A stretch of DNA of 64,000 nucleotides from Atlantibacter subterraneus (GTDB taxonomy: Bacteria > Pseudomonadota > Gammaproteobacteria > Enterobacterales > Enterobacteriaceae): positions 153,947 to 217,946 of the forward strand of contig NZ_VLPS01000010.1 of the NCBI RefSeq assembly GCF_007570865.1. The letters are read 5' to 3'. The translations under genes and the position numbers were made by a program. The notes beneath the pieces were generated by a model, which had not been told where the DNA came from, ran no database searches, and saw only the letters and a program-made list of their open reading frames with translations. Within the stretch, counting starts at the first letter, position 1. Every line of letters starts with the position of its first letter. Shown here piece after piece: positions 17,775-28,100 of this stretch.

Positions 17775-18560
17775 CTATTCAGGCCCGGGAGCAGCCAGCT
17801 CGGGCCTGAACATCATTCGACATAATTCTTCCGTCAGTGTTGTGGCGAGGGTTTCCAGCGCTTGTTTGACGTCCTGATAATCGCCGGGTAATTGATCGAA
17901 ATAAGGGCAGGTGATGGCGGCTTTGGCATAACCATCAATACCCTTAACGGGATAAGACACGGACGTTAAGCCAATAATGCGATCGTGGGGGATCTCTGCG
18001 TAGCCCTGAGAGGCTATCCCGGCAATGTGCTCCGTTAATACGCCCCTCAGAGTGTGATCCAGCGTGTAGTTTCGCATCAACATCCATGCGTCTTGATCGT
18101 TCGCCATGGCCAGAAACAGCAGTGATGAACTGGATTTAACGGTATTTAACACCGAGCCTTCACGTGCGCTGATTGAAGGCGTGAAATCCGGATGCGCATG
18201 CGCAAGTACACGAATGGCGTTGTCGCTGCGGGCTGCGAGGTGACAGGGCTGATTTGTTTGCCAGGTGAAATTTTTCATTTGCGCGGCGCACCAGGCAGAA
18301 GCCGCCAGCTCATGCACCCACTGGGGATTATTGCGTAACAGCAGTTTGTCGGTGAGATGGTAATAACGCTGCGTATCCTGGATAACAAACCCTTCCTCTT
18401 CCAGACAAACGACGATGCGGTAAAGTTGACTAAATGAAGAATTGAGTTCGCTGACCAACTGCCCCATGCTTTTAGGAATGCCGCAATTTGCCAGATGCAT
18501 GAGTACCTGAAGGCCCCGGCTTAATGCCGGGGCGCGATAAACGGACGTGCGAGTTGTCAT
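17775..18560 (-). CDS. IclR-family transcriptional regulator
   Basis: Regulator of 261 residues with an N-terminal winged helix (about residues 8-70; SRGLQVLMHLANCGIPKSMGQLVSELNSS) and a C-terminal IclR effector domain (SSSLLFLAMAN, the SVSYPVKG motif near residue 205). It is encoded immediately downstream of the transporter, dehydratase and RraA-like genes, on the same strand with a 22-bp gap. Control of that cluster is the natural inference. An inverted repeat (TTCAGGCCCG / CGGGCCTGAA) lies within its last codons but lacks a T-run. Confidence 0.85.
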   Translation of the reverse strand: MTTRTSVYRAPALSRGLQVLMHLANCGIPKSMGQLVSELNSSFSQLYRIVVCLEEEGFVIQDTQRYYHLTDKLLLRNNPQWVHELAASAWCAAQMKNFTWQTNQPCHLAARSDNAIRVLAHAHPDFTPSISAREGSVLNTVKSSSSLLFLAMANDQDAWMLMRNYTLDHTLRGVLTEHIAGIASQGYAEIPHDRIIGLTSVSYPVKGIDGYAKAAITCPYFDQLPGDYQDVKQALETLATTLTEELCRMMFRPELAAPGPE

Positions 18561-18582
18561 TCCACCTCACAGAAAATAAGAG

Positions 18583-19917
18583 TCAGGACGGCGTATCCAC
18601 AGCATGGCTATCGCCCATGGCATGCTCCTGTTGTTCACGACGGCGCAAGTAGCGAATCACCAACAGCGTCACCACGCCGCCTACCGCCATGCAACTTCCA
18701 AGATAGTACATCGGCGCGCTGATACTGCCCGTATAATCGCGGACGGCGGGCACGGTGTTTTGCGCAAAGAAGCCGCCAAGATTGGCTAAGGAATTTATCG
18801 CTGCCAGACCCGCCGCGGCAGCCGTATTGCCAAGAAAGCGCGTCAACGTCCAGAAACAGGGCTGAATGGCAAAGATTGCCATAATCACCAGCGTAATACA
18901 GAAAAAACTCACTACCGGCATGGCGATGAATGCCGCGCTACCCATCAGGAAAATCGCCGCGATAAACATCGGTAAGGCAATATTTTTAACCGGATCGCGG
19001 GTTCTGGAGGGGTCGCGAGTCATCCACCAGAGCATCAGGATCGCCATCAGCCAGGGGATCATATTAATAAAGCCGTTGGTTAAATCCGACACCCCGAAAC
19101 CTTTGACGATAGTTGGCATCCAGTAACTTAAGCCATATGCGCCGAAGGAGATAAACCCTAATACCAACGCCAGCAGCAGAACACGGCTGTCTTTAAGTGT
19201 TTTAAGGATGCCAGTGACGTGGGTATCCTGATGTTGCTGCTGCTCTTTTTGTAATGCGTCGTTTAACCATATTTTTTCTTCTCTGGTGAGAAAAGGCGCT
19301 TTTTCCGGGCTATCAGGCAACCATAATAAAATCGGTAAAATTAACAGTACGGCAGGCAAGCCGGTGCCGATAAATATCCATTGCCAGCCTTCAAGATTGA
19401 ATGCGCCATGAATGGAAAGCAGCATGCCGTTAAGCGGAGCGCCGATTAGATTGGCTACCAGGCTTGCCATAATAAGATATCCCACCACACGGGGACGGTG
19501 GGCAAGCGGAAACCACTTCGTCATGTAATACAGTAAGCCTGGATATAACCCCGCTTCTGCCGCACCTAATAAAAAGCGCAAAACATAAAACATGGTTGCA
19601 TTGGTCGTGAAGGCCATAACTACAGTAATTGCACCCCAGGTCAACATAATACGAGCAAACCAGACACGTGCGCCTACCCGATGGAGAAATACGTTGCTGG
19701 GCACTTCAAAAAACAAATAGCCGATAAAAAATAATGAGGCACCTAAACCAAAAGCCGTTTCGCTTAACCCCAGACTATCAACCATATGTAATTTGGCAAA
19801 ACCGATATTTTGACGATCGATATAGGCAATCACATATAGCATCACCATTAGCGGAATGATTTTTAAACCAGCCTTTTTCATCACGCTGGCTTCAATACCT
19901 TGCGCGAGTTTGCTCAT
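18583..19917 (-). CDS. MFS sugar-acid transporter (anion:cation symporter family)
   Basis: Inner-membrane permease of 444 residues with about 12 hydrophobic segments. Family features are MVMLYVIAYIDRQNIGFAKLHM in the first helix, GYLFFEVPSNVFLHRVGARVW in the loop 2-3 region, and YPGLLYYMTKWFP near residue 130. This pattern matches the RhmT/TtuB-like group, which imports organic and aldonic acids. It is the third gene of the cluster dehydratase, RraA-like, transporter, IclR. It probably imports the aldonate used by the dehydratase. The exact substrate cannot be read from sequence. Confidence 0.85.
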   Translation of the reverse strand: MSKLAQGIEASVMKKAGLKIIPLMVMLYVIAYIDRQNIGFAKLHMVDSLGLSETAFGLGASLFFIGYLFFEVPSNVFLHRVGARVWFARIMLTWGAITVVMAFTTNATMFYVLRFLLGAAEAGLYPGLLYYMTKWFPLAHRPRVVGYLIMASLVANLIGAPLNGMLLSIHGAFNLEGWQWIFIGTGLPAVLLILPILLWLPDSPEKAPFLTREEKIWLNDALQKEQQQHQDTHVTGILKTLKDSRVLLLALVLGFISFGAYGLSYWMPTIVKGFGVSDLTNGFINMIPWLMAILMLWWMTRDPSRTRDPVKNIALPMFIAAIFLMGSAAFIAMPVVSFFCITLVIMAIFAIQPCFWTLTRFLGNTAAAAGLAAINSLANLGGFFAQNTVPAVRDYTGSISAPMYYLGSCMAVGGVVTLLVIRYLRRREQQEHAMGDSHAVDTPS

Positions 19918-19953
19918 AGAAAACTCCAGAAAGTAAATGGGATAGACGAGATA

Positions 19954-20646
19954 TTACATAATCCCGAACTTATCGAATGCCTCGACGGTGGTCATTCCTT
20001 GCTGCAGGGCGGTTAATACGGCATTTTCACCTTTAGCTTTTTCAAACGCGCCGTGGAATGCATCGTCAACGGCGTGCGCGGGGATCACTAATATGCCGTC
20101 ACGATCGCCATAAATCACATCACCGGGCGTAACGCGTATACCGTCCAGCTCAATCGGAACCCGCCAGTCAACCACTTTGCCACGTGGTCCCTGATCCTGA
20201 GCGTAACTGCCGAAAGAGGCCACCGGATAATTTAGCCGCAATATTTCATTGGTATCACGATGATAACCATGAACCACTGCACCCGCTGCACCGCACTGCA
20301 ACGCACGCGTAGACATCAGCCCTCCCCACTGGGCGTAGCGCAGCGATCCGCCAGCGCAAATATAGACTTCATTTTTCTTTAAATCGTCCAGCGCATGAAA
20401 CATTAATCCAAAAGGTTTCTCGCTAATTTCATTATGCCCTGGTCCTTGCTGCTGAAAATAATCCGCTTCCAGCACCGGCATAGCGCGACCAATAATAACC
20501 ATGTCGGGATCGATAGGTTTAAGTTGCGGATGAAGAAATTGATGTTGTAACCCCATGGTATCCAGAACATCACCCACTAACGCGACAAACAATTTTTCTT
20601 TGGCTAAGGAAAAAAGCATGTCGTCATCTGACCAAAATTGACTCAT
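19954..20646 (-). CDS. RraA-like aldolase/lyase family protein
   Basis: Protein of 230 residues in the RraA / HMG-CHA aldolase superfamily. The metal-site pattern is present: GGSLRYAQWGGLMSTRA (about residues 98-114), with the GDRDGILVIP segment near residue 180. Members of this fold either inhibit RNase E (true RraA, about 160 residues) or cleave 2-keto acids to pyruvate. The greater length, and the neighbouring dehydratase and transporter, favour a catabolic aldolase acting on the 2-keto-3-deoxy acid product. Gap to the dehydratase gene is 17 bp. Function inferred. Confidence 0.75.
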   Translation of the reverse strand: MSQFWSDDDMLFSLAKEKLFVALVGDVLDTMGLQHQFLHPQLKPIDPDMVIIGRAMPVLEADYFQQQGPGHNEISEKPFGLMFHALDDLKKNEVYICAGGSLRYAQWGGLMSTRALQCGAAGAVVHGYHRDTNEILRLNYPVASFGSYAQDQGPRGKVVDWRVPIELDGIRVTPGDVIYGDRDGILVIPAHAVDDAFHGAFEKAKGENAVLTALQQGMTTVEAFDKFGIM

Positions 20647-20663
20647 TATTCACTCCTGTTGTG

Positions 20664-22382
20664 TTATTCCGGATGCGGTTCACGTTTGATATCGGTCCCG
20701 GACTGGCCAATTAAAAAGTCCAGATCGGCCCCGAGATTAGCTTGTTGAACGGTACGAATATAAAGATTGGCATATCCACGCGGGTAATCCGGTAAGTCGG
20801 GTTGCCATTGCGCGCGGCGGCGTAATAACTCTTCTTCAGAGACATGCAGCGTCAGCTCACGTCGTTCGCAGCTTAATTCAATGATGTCGCCTGTTTGTAC
20901 CAGCGCAAGTGGTCCGCCTACCGAAGATTCAGGGCTAACATGCAATACGATGGTTCCAAACGCCGTTCCGGACATTCTTCCATCGGAAATACGGATCATA
21001 TCCCGCACGCCGCGTTTCAGAAGTTTTAAGGGCAGACCAAAATTGCCGACTTCAGGCATACCAGGATAGCCGCGTGGCCCTGCGCCTTTTAACACCAGAA
21101 TATCGTTTTCAGCGACCGGTAAATCAGGATCGTTAATTCGGTGGTTATATTCCTCAATGTTTTCGAAAACAAAAGCCCGGGCTTTATGATTTAATAATTG
21201 AAACGTGGCGGCGGAGGGTTTAATAATTGCTCCGTCAGGGCATAAATTTCCGCGCAATACCATAGTTCCGGCATTCTCTTGCAACGGTTTACTACGCGGT
21301 GTAATGACCTGTGGGTCGTAAGTCTCACTTCGTGAATAATTTTCTGACAGGGTTAGCCCATTTACATTGCGCGTATCAAGGTGAAGCTTGTCGAGAAGTT
21401 GATTTATAACAGCAGGCACGCCGCCAGCATAGTAAAAATCCTCCATTAAATATTGTCCGGACGGTTTTAAATTTACCAGTAAGGGGATGTTTTGGCTCAG
21501 GTGGTCAAAGTCATCCAGAGTAAGAGGGATTTCCATTCTTCCCGCGATGGCTAACAAATGAAGAATAAAGTTTGTTGAACCGCCAATGGCCGCATTAACA
21601 ATAATTGCGTTCTCAAACGCCTGTCGGATAAGAATATCTGACAGTTTACAATCTTGTTTTACCATCTCCACGATCCGCCGCCCTGACAGGCGTGAGACGC
21701 GGCGGCGATTGGCATCGACAGCGGGAATCGCAGCAGAGCCGGGCAATGACAGGCCAAGTGCTTCAACCATGCAGGCGAGCGTGGAGGCGGTTCCCATCGT
21801 GTTGCAGGCCCCGGGGCTGCGCGACATATCGTTTTCGCTCTGGTCAAACTGAGACTGCGTGATAATACCGGCCCGTAAATTTTCACTAAATTTCCAAAGG
21901 TCAGTACCGGAGCCGATATCTTTGCCATGGTGTTTGCCATTGAGCATAGGGCCGCCGCTAACGACCAGGGTTGGTAAATTAACGCTGGCTGCGCCCATCA
22001 GACAGGCTGGGGTTGTTTTATCGCAATTTGCCAAAATAACCACGCCATCAATGGGATTCCCGCGAATAGATTCTTCGACGTCCATACTGGCTAAGTTGCG
22101 AAATAACATTGTGGTTGGCTTCATCAATGCTTCACCCAAAGACATCACCGGAAACTCAAAGGCAATACCACCTGCTTCCAGTACGCCCATTTTGACCTGT
22201 TCGGCTAAATCGCGTAAATGCGCATTACAGGGGGTTAATTCCGACCAGGTATTACAAATACCAATGACTGGACGGCCATCAAATGCATCATTCGGCAATC
22301 CCTGATTTTTTAACCAACTTCTGGCAATAAAACCTGATTTATCTTTACGGCCAAACCACTCCTGGCTACGAAGTTGTTTCAT
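20664..22382 (-). CDS. IlvD/EDD-family sugar-acid dehydratase (L-arabinonate dehydratase-like)
   Basis: Iron-sulfur dehydratase of 572 residues that removes water from an aldonic acid to give a 2-keto-3-deoxy acid. It resembles L-arabinonate dehydratase more than IlvD: opening segments WFGRKDKSGFIARSW and NTWSELTPCNAHLR. The likely [2Fe-2S] ligands are C52 (TPCNAH), C120 (ANCDKTTP) and C193 (SPGACNTMG), with K122 as the metal-bridging lysine position. The start has AAGG upstream. First gene of the leftward operon; a CRP-like site lies about 290 bp upstream. Substrate (pentonate, 6-deoxyhexonate or other) is not resolved. Confidence 0.88.
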   Translation of the reverse strand: MKQLRSQEWFGRKDKSGFIARSWLKNQGLPNDAFDGRPVIGICNTWSELTPCNAHLRDLAEQVKMGVLEAGGIAFEFPVMSLGEALMKPTTMLFRNLASMDVEESIRGNPIDGVVILANCDKTTPACLMGAASVNLPTLVVSGGPMLNGKHHGKDIGSGTDLWKFSENLRAGIITQSQFDQSENDMSRSPGACNTMGTASTLACMVEALGLSLPGSAAIPAVDANRRRVSRLSGRRIVEMVKQDCKLSDILIRQAFENAIIVNAAIGGSTNFILHLLAIAGRMEIPLTLDDFDHLSQNIPLLVNLKPSGQYLMEDFYYAGGVPAVINQLLDKLHLDTRNVNGLTLSENYSRSETYDPQVITPRSKPLQENAGTMVLRGNLCPDGAIIKPSAATFQLLNHKARAFVFENIEEYNHRINDPDLPVAENDILVLKGAGPRGYPGMPEVGNFGLPLKLLKRGVRDMIRISDGRMSGTAFGTIVLHVSPESSVGGPLALVQTGDIIELSCERRELTLHVSEEELLRRRAQWQPDLPDYPRGYANLYIRTVQQANLGADLDFLIGQSGTDIKREPHPE

Positions 22383-22661
22383 ATGTTTACCTTATTATGC
22401 TGTCGATATTACGTTGATTAATATTCTATGAAATATATCGACCTTATCAATGAGGGACAGCCGAGGTATTTTTTTATTGCAGTGTGAGCAATCAAAAATA
22501 AATATTGGCATCAGGGCGAAAGGACTTTTACTAATAAAAATCAACGCTAACCTGATTGAGGCTAAAAAAATAAATAACTTATTTTTCAGCCGCTTGCTTG
22601 CCGGGAGGGAAAAATGGTTTTTACAGGTGAAAGTGATATTTTTTTCTTTATGCATTCAATC

Positions 22662-22677
22662 TGTGAGGAAAATCACA
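22662..22677. promoter_or_regulatory. Consensus CRP site
   Basis: TGTGA-GGAAAA-TCACA matches the CRP core at all ten conserved positions. For the leftward dehydratase operon it would serve a promoter near 22630, giving a leader of about 250 nt. Confidence 0.65.
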
Positions 22678-22727
22678 GAACGCAGGCCTGAGTTCGCGGT
22701 TACGGTGAGAATCCACACATATAGATA

Positions 22728-22757
22728 GCCTGACCCTCAGGCGACTAAAGGTCAGGC
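22728..22757 (-). terminator. Hairpin downstream of the mutarotase gene
   Basis: Arms GCCTGACC / GGTCAGGC with a 14-nt loop just beyond the stop of the leftward mutarotase gene. No clear U-tract, so a weak or Rho-assisted terminator. Confidence 0.4.
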
Positions 22758-22762
22758 ATTGC

Positions 22763-23614
22763 TCAATGTATTAGCACATCGATTTCCATACTAAACGCCA
22801 GACTTTCTGCCTGTGCCAGCATTCTTAACCCCGGTTGCCCCGGCAAATTATGGGCGTTAACCGGATGGGTTTGCGGCTCCAGGCAAATAAACTCGCTTGT
22901 TTCAGTCTGGTAAACCATCAGCCAGGGCGTATCGCTGCGCAGTATGACTTCACGCCCGGCGCTGATAAGCCGGGCCACCCCGCTCCAGCCGGAGTAACCG
23001 TTGTTAATCCACCGTGCGCCGGGAAGGCGCGGCCTGGCGAAATCCAGCGTTGCGGGCAAGGTGGATGACCATGCCAGCGGTAAATGCCGGGCGTCCTCAG
23101 GCCAGTATCCGCCAGCGGAAAAGTGCAACTGCGTGTCTGGCGTTTTGGCAAAGAAGGGATGAAATCCGCCGCCGTAGAGCATTGGCGTGGCACCGCAGTG
23201 AGTAATTACTAACTTTGCGATAAAACGGTGGCCTTCGAGAGCGTAGGTGAGTTGCGCATGGTAATCGAAACCGCAACGTTCGATTGCCCGCAGGTGCAGC
23301 GTGATGGCATCCGGTGCAGTCTCACAGGCTACCCATTTCTCAAGCCAGCCGTTGCCGTGTAAAAAACCTTCTGGATCGCCGGGTTTGCCAGGTAATTCAA
23401 CGGTCTCTTTACCCTGGGGATAACGGTTTTCCGCCACCCGGTTCGCCAGAGGCAGCATTGGAAAAAGCGCACTATCGCCAGGATGGAACGACGCATTGTC
23501 CTGCAAGGCACGGAGGATCGGTTGTTTATCGGCAGTGTCCAGCGCCAGCAGCGCCGCGCCTTGCGAAGTCACCCGCATCCGAAGATGCGGGTTTTGCAGC
23601 GTAAAGATCTCCAT
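22763..23614 (-). CDS. Aldose 1-epimerase family protein
   Basis: Galactose-mutarotase-like protein of 283 residues, predicted to interconvert sugar anomers in the cytosol. Seen motifs: LFPMLPLANRVAENRY with the family asparagine and arginine (about residues 50-65), the FLHGNGW histidine segment, GGGFHPFF with the second histidine, and a C-terminal ICLEPQTHPVNAHNLP with the likely catalytic glutamate. The ATG at 23614 overlaps the stop codon of the sugar porter by one base, so translation is coupled; the longer upstream frame is a shadow of the porter gene. Third gene of the DUF5107 operon. Confidence 0.88.
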   Translation of the reverse strand: MEIFTLQNPHLRMRVTSQGAALLALDTADKQPILRALQDNASFHPGDSALFPMLPLANRVAENRYPQGKETVELPGKPGDPEGFLHGNGWLEKWVACETAPDAITLHLRAIERCGFDYHAQLTYALEGHRFIAKLVITHCGATPMLYGGGFHPFFAKTPDTQLHFSAGGYWPEDARHLPLAWSSTLPATLDFARPRLPGARWINNGYSGWSGVARLISAGREVILRSDTPWLMVYQTETSEFICLEPQTHPVNAHNLPGQPGLRMLAQAESLAFSMEIDVLIH

Positions 23615-25053
23615 TACGGATTCACGCGTTGAGCAGTGGGCGCATGCAGCGGATCGCCGCCTGCCATTTGTTTCTCCAGCGCTTCCAGCGTCACGCCTTT
23701 GGTTTCCGGCACTTTGCGCAGCACGAAAATGTAGCCTGCCGCGCAAATCACCCCGTAGAGCATAAAGCTGCCCGCCGCGCCCAGACCGGCGTTGAGCAGC
23801 GGGAAGGTGTAGGTGAGAATAAAGCACGCCACCCACAGCGCCAGCGTACCCACCGACATCGCCAGGCCGCGCACCCGGTTGGGGAAAATTTCCGACAGCA
23901 GTACCCAGGTGACCGGGGCGAGCGTCAGCGCATAGATGGCGATGGCGGCAAGCACCAGTACCAGCACCGGCCAGCCGAGAATGCCCAGACCGTAGGCCGC
24001 GGCGATCAGCGCATAAATCACCGTCAGGCCTGCTGCGCCAATCAGCATCAGTTTGCGGCGGCCCAGCTTATCCACCAGCGGCAGGGCGATGATGGTAAAC
24101 ACCAGGTTGATTAAGCCCGTGGCGACAATCGATTTCAGGGTGCTGTTAATATCGAAACCGGCTGAGGCGAAAATCTCCTGCGCGTAGTTAAAGATGACGT
24201 TAATCCCGCACCACTGCTGGAACACCGCCAGCACCATGCCAATGATGATAATCGGCTTCACTTTCGGCTCCAGCAGCGCCGAGTAGCTTACCTTCTGGGC
24301 GTTGGCATCGGCGCTGAGGGTCTGTTTGATGTCTGACAACGTGGTGTCGGCATAGCTTTGTGAGCCGATTTTCAGCAATGTTTTGCGGGCGCGTTCGGTT
24401 TTCCCTGCGTAAGCCAGCCAGCGCGGGGATTCCGGCACAAAGAACATCATTACCAGGAACAGGAACGACGGCACCCCACAGGCGGCGAACATCCAGCGCC
24501 AGCCCATCTGGCCGTTCCAGCTCTGCTGGATTTCCAGCAGCGTGGCGTTGGAGGCGACCGGTTGGGCAATCGCCAGATTAATCAGCTGTGCCGCCAGCAC
24601 GCCGATCACGATGGTGAGCTGGTTGATCGCCACGAACTTGCCGCGCTTTTCCGCCGGGCTGACTTCGGCGATATACATCGGGCTCACCGCAGCGGCCAGG
24701 CCGATGCCGATGCCGCCAACGATTCGGAACACCACAAACAGATCGAAGTGGGTGGCGACCGCCGTGCCCCAGGCGGAAAGCGTAAACAGGATCGCGGCGA
24801 TAATCAGCGGGATTTTGCGGCCTAGTTTGTCGGCGCACCAGCCGGAGATAAACGCGCCAAAAATACAGCCCACCAGCGCCGAGCTCATCGCCCAGCCGGA
24901 CAGCGCCGGGTCGGTAATATTAAAATAGGCCTCGTAGAAGGGTTTTGCCCCGCCAATCACCACCCAGTCGTAACCGAATAACAGGCCGCCGCAGGCGGCG
25001 ACCAGGCAAATCATCCATATGTAGCCCATACGGAGTTGTTGAGTGTTATGCAT
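23614..25053 (-). CDS. MFS sugar porter (XylE/GalP-like proton symporter)
   Basis: Twelve-helix sugar:proton symporter of 479 residues. Family signatures are GGLLFGYDWVVIGG in helix 1, DKLGRK(I) after helix 2, RIVGGIGIGLAAAVSPMYIAEVSPAEKRG, PESPRWLAYAGK in the central loop, QQWCGINVIFNYAQEIF in helix 7, and the C-terminal PETKGVTLEALE. It probably imports the monosaccharide released or recognised by the DUF5107 system. A 60-bp gap with a G5/C5 hairpin separates it from the DUF5107 gene. Which sugar is carried is unknown. Confidence 0.9.
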   Translation of the reverse strand: MHNTQQLRMGYIWMICLVAACGGLLFGYDWVVIGGAKPFYEAYFNITDPALSGWAMSSALVGCIFGAFISGWCADKLGRKIPLIIAAILFTLSAWGTAVATHFDLFVVFRIVGGIGIGLAAAVSPMYIAEVSPAEKRGKFVAINQLTIVIGVLAAQLINLAIAQPVASNATLLEIQQSWNGQMGWRWMFAACGVPSFLFLVMMFFVPESPRWLAYAGKTERARKTLLKIGSQSYADTTLSDIKQTLSADANAQKVSYSALLEPKVKPIIIIGMVLAVFQQWCGINVIFNYAQEIFASAGFDINSTLKSIVATGLINLVFTIIALPLVDKLGRRKLMLIGAAGLTVIYALIAAAYGLGILGWPVLVLVLAAIAIYALTLAPVTWVLLSEIFPNRVRGLAMSVGTLALWVACFILTYTFPLLNAGLGAAGSFMLYGVICAAGYIFVLRKVPETKGVTLEALEKQMAGGDPLHAPTAQRVNP

Positions 25054-25113
25054 GATGTTCCTCTCCCGTTGAGAGAAGTCGTTATGGGAAGGGGGATCGC
25101 TCCCCCCGTTTAG

Positions 25114-28100
25114 TTAACTCAGGATTGGACTGTTGCTCAGAGCCAGCAGCAGATGCGCTTTGTCATGGGCCGGATTAAGTGCCAGCAGGGTGTCGATGCG
25201 CTCGTTAAAGGCGTGGCGCTCTCCCAGCCCCAGATAGCCCAGCGCCTCGACAAACAGGCAGTGCTGGCGATGACGCTGCTGCGGGTCGCTGTCAAGCACC
25301 ACCAGATCCGGCAGGGAGACCGCAAAAAAATCGCTCTCTACCGGGTCGTTGTGATGCTGTTGCCCCCAGGCGATAAACTGGCGGAAACGGGCCTCGGCCT
25401 GCTCATGCTCGCCGAGGCGCTTCAGCGCCATGGCCTGCCAGAACTGATAATCCACCGGCTGATCGTTGTAGTAGCGTCCGGCATCCAGGCCCGCGTCGCC
25501 CTGGATGGCCTGCCGCCAGGCCGCATCGGCGTGCTGGGTTTCCTGCTGCTGTTCGGCGCACCAGCCCAGCAGATACCAGATGTCGTTATCGGTTTGCCCG
25601 GCCAGGCGGCCTTCGCCAAGATTAAGTGGATAGTGCAGCGCCTCTTTCAGCAGGTTTTGCGCGCTGCGGTAATCGCCGTGATGGATCGCCTCTAACGCCC
25701 GGCGCTGCTGGTTAATCAGATACTGGTCGGTAATTTTGCCTTCTCCCCCTTCCCACGGGTGGAAAGTGCGTTGCGCCAGCACCGCGTGGGCCTCGGCGTT
25801 TTTGCCGTGGATATGCCACAGGCTGAGCAACTCGGCGGTGAGATCGTCGCGCAGCAATGCCACGGGCTGATGTTTTTCCAACAGGGCCAGGCGCTGTGCG
25901 GTGGGGCGGCCCAGCTGTTTGTGCAGATAATCCAGCTCGAACAGCAGGCGCGGGTTTTCCGGCTCCAGCTCCGCCGCTTTGCGCAGCGAGGCTTCCGCCT
26001 GCGCGGCGTCGTGCTGTTTATTCCAGGCCCAGATGCCCAGCAGGCGATGAACGGCGGCGAAGCCAGGCAGTTGCTGGCGGGCGAACTCCCAGCAGGCCAC
26101 CGCCTCGGCGTACAGCCGTTTGCTGTAGTAAAAACAACCCAGCAGATATTGCGCGAAGCCGTCCTGCGGCAGCTGGCGCAGCATTTCCACTTCATCCACC
26201 AGGTTGGGGAAGCGCACTTTAATCGTGAAGTTGGCTTTGGCCAGCGCCAGCCAGCGCTGGCGCTGCACATCGTCCTCCTCCAGCGCCGCGCGCCACAGCA
26301 GCGGCAGGGTTTCCGGGTTATCCAGCAGTGCGAGGAGTTCACGCGCCTCAGCTTTCATGCCCAGATTCACCAGCCAGCCCGCCAGCACCGACGCGTTAAC
26401 GCCGCGCTGGTTGGTGATGTCACGCAGTTGAGTAAGCGCTTGCTCACTTTGTGATATGGCATAGCGGGCATAGTGCAGCGCATAGCTCAGCGGGTAGTCA
26501 GCAAGCTGTTGTTCGATATAGGTTAACGCTGCATCGCGCTGGCCGTTTTGTGCCATCAACAGGGCATTCAGCGCCATCGCCAGGTTGTTGCTGGCGTTGA
26601 AGCGCAGGCTCTGCTGGCAGAACGCCAGCGCTTTGGCACTCTCGCCCCGGCGCAGCGCCAGGCGGGCCAGATCGTAAAACGCCGCGTCCCGGCAGTTGCC
26701 GCTCCAGCTGGCTTTGAAATAGTGGTCGTATGCCGCATCGAGCTGGCCCTGTTTTTCCAGCGCCGCGCCCAGCAGCTGGCTCGCCTGGCCGCACTGCGGG
26801 TTTTTGTTCAGGCGGTGCGCGCGTTTTAACGCCGCTTCGGCATGGGCCTGCGCCTGCGGCCATCGGGCGCGGTTAAACTCCAGCGTTGCCAGCGCCACGT
26901 TGCAGCGGTAATCGTGCGGGTCCAGCTCCAGCGCTCGCTGGTAATAGTCGAACGCGGAGCGGCTGGCGTGCAGGTATTGCTCCAGATGCTGGCCGATAAA
27001 ATAGAGTTCATCGCCGTTGGTGATGTCCGCAGGCAGCGCCGGGGCGCAGGCAGGATCGGGCAGCGGCGTTGCTTCAGCGATATGCTCAAGGTAATGCAAT
27101 ATTGGCTGGCCGCTGGCGTCGCGTAGGGTCAGGGTCAGACGATCCGGGAAGTTATCGGCAAGGGTTTCCTGCCACGCCTGCGCCGGGGTTAATGACAGCG
27201 GCTGCTGCCAGACGAGTGCGCCACCCTGTGACAGCTCCAGCGTCACGTCGTTAAGCGGCGCGATGGCGTAGACGCCGATATGCAGCTGCCCATTATGGCG
27301 CTCCAGCTTGATCGCCGCCTCGGTGCTGGCATTCTGCAACGTGCCAAGATGGCTGTAAGGCAGGAAATTCTGCACAAACACTTTTTCTTCGAACGGGGCA
27401 ATCCAGGTGAAGTCCGGCTGGTTGTCGGTAAACACCCCGGTCATCAGTTCAATATACGGCCCGTTTTCATCGGTGAGATTGCGATCCCAGGCCTGACCGA
27501 AATCGCCATAGCCCCAGCTCCACTGTTTTTTGCCCGGCGATACGTGGTGGTCCGCCACGTGCAACAGCCCGCCGTTTTCCCCGTGGTGCCATGCGCCGAC
27601 AAAATCGTAATCCGATTTATCCGCCATATAGGAGGTGGGAACCGGGATATTTTTGTAGCGCGAGATATCCACGCCCGCCGAGTAGTCCACTTTGTAATAG
27701 GTGCCGTGAGCAATCGGGAATGAGGAAACGTCGCGCTTGCCGTGGTCGAACACTGCGGTGACGTCCGGTGGGAAGACGCTTTGATGGTCGTCGCCGCCTT
27801 TGACCGCCGGGTTTGCCCACCACAGGAAGTGGCGCGGCGTGGCATTGGGGTTAAACACTTTGCCGGTGATTTCAATCAGCGCTTTGTGCGGGTAGAGGGT
27901 AAAACCGGTCATCACCTGTAGGCCGCGCATCGGCTCCACTTCACCCAGCCAGACGGTTTGCGAGCCGTCGTCGTTGGATTTGAGAGTGACGTCCACCGGC
28001 ATAAAGGTGGTGGGGCGGTGGTGCTGTGGCCAGTTGAACTCGATCCCGCCGGAGATCCACGGGCCGACCAGCCCGACCAGCGCCGGTTTGACCACTTCGT

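Larger units (their letters stand above)
22383..22762. promoter_or_regulatory. Upstream region of the dehydratase operon
   Basis: 380 bp without a credible gene. It holds an 8-bp inverted repeat GTCGATAT / ATATCGAC (22402-22409 and 22435-22442), a consensus CRP site (22662-22677), and a hairpin after the mutarotase gene (22728-22757). The IclR-family regulator probably acts here, but I cannot pick its operator with certainty. Confidence 0.5.

Noticed and set aside
17778..17810. Terminator at the 3' end of the IclR gene
   Set aside because: The inverted repeat is strong but lies in coding sequence and is followed by TAGGGTTTAAC and not a T-run.
17734..17877. Short plus-strand frame starting MMKPVLAIRKRVKPYS after fimbrial operon 1
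   Set aside because: It has a fair ribosome site but runs into the 3' end of the IclR gene in antisense and resembles no known protein.
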